A DNA stretch of 10,647 bases from Verrucomicrobiota bacterium (GTDB lineage Bacteria > Verrucomicrobiota > Verrucomicrobiia > Opitutales > Opitutaceae): positions 1 to 10,647 of the forward strand of contig JAURJO010000111.1 in assembly GCA_030832235.1 (NCBI GenBank), given 5' to 3'. Shown piece by piece: positions 6,301-10,647 of this stretch. How positions within the stretch are numbered: the first letter of the stretch is position 1; each line of letters begins with the position of its first letter. Both the position numbers and the translations under genes were made by a program. The notes beneath the pieces were generated by a model. The model had not been told where the DNA came from and made no database searches. It saw nothing but the letters and a program-made list of their open reading frames with translations.

Positions 6301-6963
6301 ATGGCGACGGTGGCCGTCGAGAACTACCTTAAGCACGTGCTGCTCCTGTCGGAGGGCGGAGAGGAGCTCGTGTCGATGGGCGACCTCGCCGGTGCGCTCG
6401 CCGTGGTTCCCGGCACCGCGACGGCCATGGTCAAGGCCCTCGCCGACGAGGGCCTGCTCGAACATCAACCGCGCCTCGGCGTCCGCCTCACGACCCGCGG
6501 CCGCCGGATCGCGCTCAACGTCCTGCGCAAGCACCGGCTGGTGGAGACGTTCCTCGTCGAAACTCTGAAGATGGACTGGTCGAAGGTCCACGCCGAGGCC
6601 GAGCAACTGGAGCACGCCGTCTCCGACGAGGTGCTCGATCGCCTCGACGCCCTCCTTGGCCATCCACGCCAGGATCCGCACGGGGACCCGATCCCCAACC
6701 GCGCCGGGAAGATCGACTCCCAAGTCTACGCCACGCTCGCCACCTGCGCGACAGGCCGGCGCCTGCGCATCGTGCGCGTGACAGAGCAGTCGGAGGAGTT
6801 CCTCCGGTTCGCCGAGGACAGCGGGCTCCGGCCCGGTGCCGAGCTCAGCGTGGGTGAACGCAACCTCGTCTCCGGATTGGTCACCCTTACGCGGACCGAC
6901 GGAGGAAAAATCGCGCTCGGGGTGGCCGCCGCCGGCAAGATTCTGGTCGAACCCCGCGGCTGA
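6301..6963 (+). CDS. DtxR/MntR-family metal-dependent transcriptional regulator
   Basis: This 220-residue protein is probably a Fe(II)- or Mn(II)-activated repressor of the adjacent feo operon. It has an N-terminal winged helix (about 6-70, with the recognition helix near 38-50) and dimerisation helices (about 71-135) with candidate ligands H78, E82, H97, E101, E104 and H105. The signature LGHPRQDPHGDPIPN (119-133) and a C-terminal SH3/FeoA-like domain (about 148-220) follow. Glu at 101, where DtxR has Cys102, resembles MntR; but N8 and K11 replace the Asp8 and Glu11 ligands of Bacillus MntR, so metal preference cannot be assigned. ATG 6301 is chosen because the protein then begins at the family's usual point. 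A TTG start at 6226 would run through the palindrome and encode an unrelated extension. No strong ribosome-binding site is seen. It aligns along its length with the sensor half of the divergent FeoA fusion, suggesting duplication. Confidence 0.92.
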   Translation: MATVAVENYLKHVLLLSEGGEELVSMGDLAGALAVVPGTATAMVKALADEGLLEHQPRLGVRLTTRGRRIALNVLRKHRLVETFLVETLKMDWSKVHAEAEQLEHAVSDEVLDRLDALLGHPRQDPHGDPIPNRAGKIDSQVYATLATCATGRRLRIVRVTEQSEEFLRFAEDSGLRPGAELSVGERNLVSGLVTLTRTDGGKIALGVAAAGKILVEPRG

Positions 6964-6978
6964 GTAGCCGCCTTCCCG

Positions 6979-7752
6979 TCACCAGCCCCAGTTCACGCGG
7001 AGCACGTGCTCCCAATCCGTGGCACGCCGGTTGAGCCCGCGCACGACCTCATAGTCCAACTGGATGCTTTTGGTGACCTGCAGAAGCACTCCCGCGCCCG
7101 CCCGGCCCTCCCAGAGGGACATACCGGCTGAGGTGGCCGTGAAGGTCGATTCGGCGTAGAGCGCGAGGGACTTGGTGATTTGCTGCTGGGCGATCGCGTT
7201 GAGGGCGAACTGGGAATCGTAACCGTTGTCGGCGTCGTTACGCACGAGGTCCCAGGCGAAATTCGCGCCGGCGGTGAAGCCCTCGGACGGCTTGATTTCC
7301 CAGGGCACGATCACGCCCCCGCGCATCGTCTTGCTGCCGACCAGCGAATTGGCGGTCGGCACGATGACGTAGGGAATGATCGCAGCTGCTCCGCCCGTGG
7401 AGGCATCCCGCCAGAAGTTCCACTTGGTGCGAAAATACACGTCACCCACCCCCGACCGGGAGTCGCTGAAGCCCTTCAACTCGACTGTGCGGCGCACGTA
7501 AAAATCCGCCCCGATCTGGATATCGACGCGCGGCGTGAGCCCGGCGGTAAGGAGGGTGGAGGCGACGGCAAGGGCGGTGACCTTGGGCCCGCCCCCTGCG
7601 GCTTGATCGACCGCGAAGCGGATTCCGTCGATCTCGGCCAGGAAGCGCCCCGGCTCGACCGTGATGGGCGTCTCGGCGAACTGTGCCTGCAACGGGACAA
7701 CAAGGCCGCCGATGAAGACAAGTAGAGCAAGGCGGACGATTCGCGGGGTCAC
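6979..7752 (-). CDS. Outer-membrane beta-barrel-like protein (phenol MetA / transporter-like)
   Basis: The 257-residue product has a Sec signal peptide (about 1-23, hydrophobic core LALLVFIGGLVV, probable cleavage after LQA). The mature region shows alternating hydrophobic beta-strand patterns: RVDIQIGADFYVRRTVEL, GVGDVYFRTKWNF (101-113), AAIIPYVIVPTA. It ends in an aromatic residue (RVNWGW), the usual outer-membrane assembly signal. The GxGDxxxxxKW block resembles the MetA-pathway/transporter-like barrel family (PF13557); no substrate can be inferred. GTG 7752 gives the most compact signal peptide, with GTG 7776 as an alternative. Its 3' end is 15 nt from that of the DtxR-family gene (convergent), and it diverges from the ABC permease gene across 112 nt that show no clear palindrome or promoter. 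A link to metal uptake rests on position only. Confidence 0.8.
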   Translation of the reverse strand: MTPRIVRLALLVFIGGLVVPLQAQFAETPITVEPGRFLAEIDGIRFAVDQAAGGGPKVTALAVASTLLTAGLTPRVDIQIGADFYVRRTVELKGFSDSRSGVGDVYFRTKWNFWRDASTGGAAAIIPYVIVPTANSLVGSKTMRGGVIVPWEIKPSEGFTAGANFAWDLVRNDADNGYDSQFALNAIAQQQITKSLALYAESTFTATSAGMSLWEGRAGAGVLLQVTKSIQLDYEVVRGLNRRATDWEHVLRVNWGW

Positions 7753-7864
7753 GCGGAGGTTTTCTGCCGCCCGCACCGGATGCCGCCAGCCGAAACTGGG
7801 GCCGCGGCGGTCTCGGGCAGATCCCACTTGCGGGCTGGAAGCGGGCCTTCGCACACTCGCCGCC

Positions 7865-9559
7865 ATGTCGCAGGCCCTCGCGCGCACCGTCTTCGCCGTC
7901 ACGGCGCTGTTCTTCGCGGCGTTCTTCCTTTGGCCGGTGCTGCAGATCCTGCGCGGCGGGTTTGTGAACGACGACGGCCACCTGACGCTCGCGTACCTCG
8001 GCGCGTTGCTGCGTGACCCGCTGTACCTCGGCGGGTTGCTGAATTCATTTCTACTCGCGACCGCGGCGACGACGCTGGCGATCCTGATCGCGCTGCCGCT
8101 GGCGGTGGTGAGCGACCGATTTTTATTTCCCGGCAAGGCACTGCTGGGCTCGGTGGTCCTGATCCCGATGATCCTTCCGCCCTTCGTGGGCGCGATCGGC
8201 ATCAAGCAGATCTTCGGTCAGTATGGCGCGCTGAACGCCCTGTTGCACCACGCCGGGCTGCTGGGAGCGGGTGAGACGATCGACTGGCTCGCGCGCAGCC
8301 AGTTCTGGGGCATCGCCGTGGTCGAGGCGTTTTCGCTGTACCCAATCATCTACCTCAATGCGGTGGCGGCCCTCGCCAACATCGATCCCGCGCTGGAGGA
8401 GGCCGCGCAGAACCTGGGTTGCACGGGCCTGCGGCGTTTTACGCGGATCACGCTGCCGTTGATCCGTCCGGGTTTGTTCGCTGGAGGAACGATCGTGTTC
8501 ATCTGGACGTTCACGGAACTCGGCACGCCGCTGGTGTTCGATTACGACCGCGTGACGAGCGTCCAGATCTACTACGGACTGAAGGACATCGGCGCGAATC
8601 CCCTGCCCTACGCGCTGGTGGCCGTGCTGCTCGCCTGCTCGGTGGCGCTGTACGCGCTGAGCAAGACCCTCTTCGGCCGCTCGCACCACGCGATGATGGC
8701 CAAGGCCACCTCGTCGGGCGGGGCGCGCGCCCTGCCGGCGGGCCGCGCGTGGCTGTGCACGGCGCTTTTCGGCGGCGTGACGTTCCTCGCGGTGTTGCCC
8801 CACCTCGGCGTGATCCTCGTCGCGTTCTCGCAGGACTGGTATGGCTCGGTGCTGCCGCAGCGTTACACGTTGGAGAACTTCGAACTCGCGTTGGGCCACA
8901 ACCTCACGGTGCCGGCCATCGCCAACAGCCTCCGCTTCGCGAGCATCTCCACCATCGTCGACCTCGTGCTCGGCGTGGCGATCGCCTACGTCGTCGTGCG
9001 CAGCCGCATCCGTGGCCGGCAGATCCTCGACTTCCTCGCGATGATGCCGCTCGCGGTACCGGGCCTCGTGCTGGCGTTCGGCTATCTCGCGATGGCGCAG
9101 GACGGCCGCCTCTTCGGCTTCCTCAACCCCGCGCGTGACCCCACGGTGCTGCTGATCATCGCCTACTCCGTGCGACGCCTGCCCTACGTGGTGCGCTCGG
9201 CCGCGGCGGGTTTCCAGCAAACGAGCGAGACACTCGAAGAGGCTGGCCAGAACCTCGGCGCGCCGCCGCTCAAGGTGCTTTTCCGCATCACGCTGCCCCT
9301 CATCACCGCCAACCTCATCGCCGGCGGCCTGCTGGCCTTCGCATTCGCGATGCTCGAGGTCAGCGATTCGCTCATCCTCGCGCAGAAACAGGCCTATTAT
9401 CCGATCACCAAGGCCATCCTGGAGCTCTTCCAGCTCCTCGGCGACGGCAAGTTTATCGCCAGCGCGCTCGGTGTTTGGGCGATGGCCTTCCTGGGCGTGA
9501 CCATCGCTGGCCTAAGCATCCTGCTCGGCAAGAAGCTCGGCGCGATCTTCCGGGTCTAA
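7865..9559 (+). CDS. Fused two-domain ABC transporter permease, Fe(III)/FbpB-ThiP type
   Basis: This is the inner-membrane channel of a binding-protein-dependent importer, with two permease halves fused in 564 residues. About twelve hydrophobic segments are visible. Each half has the cytoplasmic EAA loop that docks onto the ATPase: 178-203 (EEAAQNLGCTGLRRF, then ITLPLIRPG) and 458-483 (EEAGQNLGAPPLKVLF, then ITLPLITAN). This arrangement matches iron(III) (FbpB/AfuB), thiamine (ThiP) and phosphonate permeases. Iron is favoured only because of the neighbouring feo and DtxR genes. ATG 7865 is chosen because the first membrane helix follows directly; the upstream in-frame extension to 7661 overlaps the divergent gene and lacks permease features. 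There is no ATPase or solute-binding protein after it: the next gene is convergent xylulokinase, 27 nt away. Partner subunits must be encoded elsewhere, or the gene is an orphan. Confidence 0.9.
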   Translation: MSQALARTVFAVTALFFAAFFLWPVLQILRGGFVNDDGHLTLAYLGALLRDPLYLGGLLNSFLLATAATTLAILIALPLAVVSDRFLFPGKALLGSVVLIPMILPPFVGAIGIKQIFGQYGALNALLHHAGLLGAGETIDWLARSQFWGIAVVEAFSLYPIIYLNAVAALANIDPALEEAAQNLGCTGLRRFTRITLPLIRPGLFAGGTIVFIWTFTELGTPLVFDYDRVTSVQIYYGLKDIGANPLPYALVAVLLACSVALYALSKTLFGRSHHAMMAKATSSGGARALPAGRAWLCTALFGGVTFLAVLPHLGVILVAFSQDWYGSVLPQRYTLENFELALGHNLTVPAIANSLRFASISTIVDLVLGVAIAYVVVRSRIRGRQILDFLAMMPLAVPGLVLAFGYLAMAQDGRLFGFLNPARDPTVLLIIAYSVRRLPYVVRSAAAGFQQTSETLEEAGQNLGAPPLKVLFRITLPLITANLIAGGLLAFAFAMLEVSDSLILAQKQAYYPITKAILELFQLLGDGKFIASALGVWAMAFLGVTIAGLSILLGKKLGAIFRV

Positions 9560-9586
9560 GCCGGAAGTCGTGCCGGACCGCCGCGA

Positions 9587-10647
9587 TCAACCGGCGACCA
9601 ACGCGCGGTGACGCGCAAAGACGCCGCGCAGGGAGAGGCTGAGATCGTCCTGCAGCGCCTGAAGCTCGCGATAGCGGGAGTGTCTCGCGCGGTCCGGCAG
9701 ACAACGCGTGGCCTCGTTGAGCGCCACAACCCCCGTCGTGAAGTCACTGATACGCGCCGACGAGCGCCCCTCGCGCCGAGCGACGCACCACGCGGCCTGC
9801 AGCGCGCCGCCGAGCGCCGCGCCCTCGTCCTCCATCATGCCGACCACCGGCACGCCGAAAACATCGGCCATGATCTGACGCCAAACCGCCGAGCGCGCCC
9901 CCCCGCCGGTCACGCGGATCTCCTTCGCCTTCACACCGAGCGCCGCCAGCCGGCGGAGACCGTAATTCATCCCAAGAGTGACTCCCTCCATGGCCGCCCG
10001 CGCGATAGCTCCTCGGCGGAAACTCCCTCCATTCAGGCCCAGTAACACACCCGAGCCGTCCGGCACGTTTGGGGTGCGTTCTCCCGCGAGATACGGGAGG
10101 AGAACCAGCCCGGCGGCTCCAGCCGGCGCCGCCGCGACTTCCGCCTCGAGGGCGGCGTGGTCGAGCCCGAACAACTCGCGCACCTGCTCGGTCACGGTCG
10201 TGACGTTCATCGTGCACAGCAGCGGCAGCCAACCGCCCGTCGAGGAGCAGAACGCGGCGATCTCGCCCTGCGGATCGACCACCGGCTTGGCCGCGTGGGC
10301 GTAGATCGTGCCACTCGTGCCGAAGCTCGCGGAAACGACGCCCGGGGTGACGTTTCCCGTGCCGATCGCGCCCATCATGTTGTCGCCGCCACCGGCCGAC
10401 ACCACGACCTCCGGCGAGAGCCCGTAGCGTCGGGCCAACTCGGGGCGCAACGTACCCGCGGCCGCATCCGACCCACTCAGTGGCGGCAGCCAGTCGGCGA
10501 GATTGCGATCGATCGCCGCGATCGCGGCCACCGACCACTTGCGGGCACGCACGTCCATCAAGGCGGAGCCCGAGGCGTCGCCGTACTCCATGAAGTACGA
10601 GCCGGTGAGATGGAAATTAAGGTAATCGTGCGGCAGGAGGATGTGAC
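9587..10647 (-). CDS. xylB: Xylulokinase XylB (5' end outside the window)
   Basis: Xylulokinase phosphorylates D-xylulose to xylulose 5-phosphate with ATP, feeding the pentose phosphate pathway in the cytoplasm. The visible 352 residues are the C-terminal part of the FGGY-kinase fold; roughly 130-150 N-terminal residues lie past the right edge. The frame is open to the end of the window: HILLPHDYLNFHLTGSYFM precedes the ATG at 10591, which is internal and not the start. Motifs seen: the DASGSALMDV region, SAGGGDNMMGAIG with the catalytic-base Asp (codon 10384-10382), SFGTSGTIY for phosphate binding, PYLAGERTPN, and VTGGGARS for the adenine-binding end. Members of this family also include ribulokinase- and glycerol kinase-like enzymes, but the LLPHDYLN and GERTPN segments favour xylulokinase. 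It is convergent with the permease gene; no clear terminator lies in the 27-nt gap. Confidence 0.92.
   Translation of the reverse strand, partial: HILLPHDYLNFHLTGSYFMEYGDASGSALMDVRARKWSVAAIAAIDRNLADWLPPLSGSDAAAGTLRPELARRYGLSPEVVVSAGGGDNMMGAIGTGNVTPGVVSASFGTSGTIYAHAAKPVVDPQGEIAAFCSSTGGWLPLLCTMNVTTVTEQVRELFGLDHAALEAEVAAAPAGAAGLVLLPYLAGERTPNVPDGSGVLLGLNGGSFRRGAIARAAMEGVTLGMNYGLRRLAALGVKAKEIRVTGGGARSAVWRQIMADVFGVPVVGMMEDEGAALGGALQAAWCVARREGRSSARISDFTTGVVALNEATRCLPDRARHSRYRELQALQDDLSLSLRGVFARHRALVAG

Noticed and set aside
7661..7864. N-terminal extension of the permease from an upstream ATG
   Set aside because: The extension is basic, overlaps the signal peptide of the divergent barrel gene and is unlike any permease N-terminus.
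7753..7864. Second metalloregulator palindrome in the barrel-permease divergent gap
   Set aside because: No inverted repeat resembling the 6237-6256 site was found there.
8123..9220. 365-residue minus-strand ORF opposite the ABC permease
   Set aside because: Highly charged shadow of a membrane-protein gene, with no hydrophobic core or motif.
9560..9595. Possible terminator between permease and xylB
   Set aside because: Only 5-bp GCCGG/CCGGC complementarity with a long loop and no T-tract.

Overview
This is a GC-rich, densely coding bacterial window. Its composition, a Trp-rich 32-residue repeat lipoprotein, and a ferrous-iron operon whose FeoB is split in two suggest a member of Verrucomicrobiota, probably Opitutaceae-like. 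That assignment is inferred from general character only; no rRNA or marker gene was compared.

Positions 1-312 are non-coding. They hold a large imperfect inverted repeat centred near position 98, built from a 22-bp hairpin stem flanked on each side by mirror-image 9-nt-period arrays (CACGGAA on the left, TTCCG/TTCCGTG on the right). A further TTTCGTG array and a 10-bp palindrome follow. Positions 313-2780 hold a lipoprotein with a tandem helical repeat and, 2 nt downstream, the tRNA thiolase gene mnmA. Positions 2781-2898 separate convergent genes and contain two stem-loops.

Positions 2899-6235 (minus strand) form a ferrous-iron uptake operon with stop/start overlaps. In transcription order it encodes (i) a membrane-anchored fusion of a DtxR-type metal-sensor module with a FeoA domain, (ii) the FeoB G-protein part and (iii) the FeoB membrane part. 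The cut between the two FeoB pieces lies in the GDI region. Diverging from this operon is a stand-alone DtxR-family regulator (6301-6963, plus strand). A near-perfect 20-bp palindrome at 6237-6256, the obvious candidate metalloregulator operator, lies between them. The fusion protein and the stand-alone regulator look like paralogues that keep the same putative metal ligands.

Downstream, an outer-membrane beta-barrel-like protein (6979-7752, minus) diverges from a fused two-domain ABC permease of the Fe(III)/thiamine type (7865-9559, plus) that has no ATPase or binding-protein gene beside it here. The window ends inside a xylulokinase gene (9587-10647, minus), truncated at its 5' end by the window edge.

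Working model: 2899-6963, possibly with 6979-9559, is a metal-acquisition locus. The stand-alone DtxR protein would control the feo operon through the 6237-6256 site, and the fusion could sense metal at the membrane next to FeoB. The most interesting points are the membrane-anchored DtxR-FeoA fusion, the split FeoB with a possible -1 frameshift heptamer just before the junction, and the large structured repeat at the left edge.
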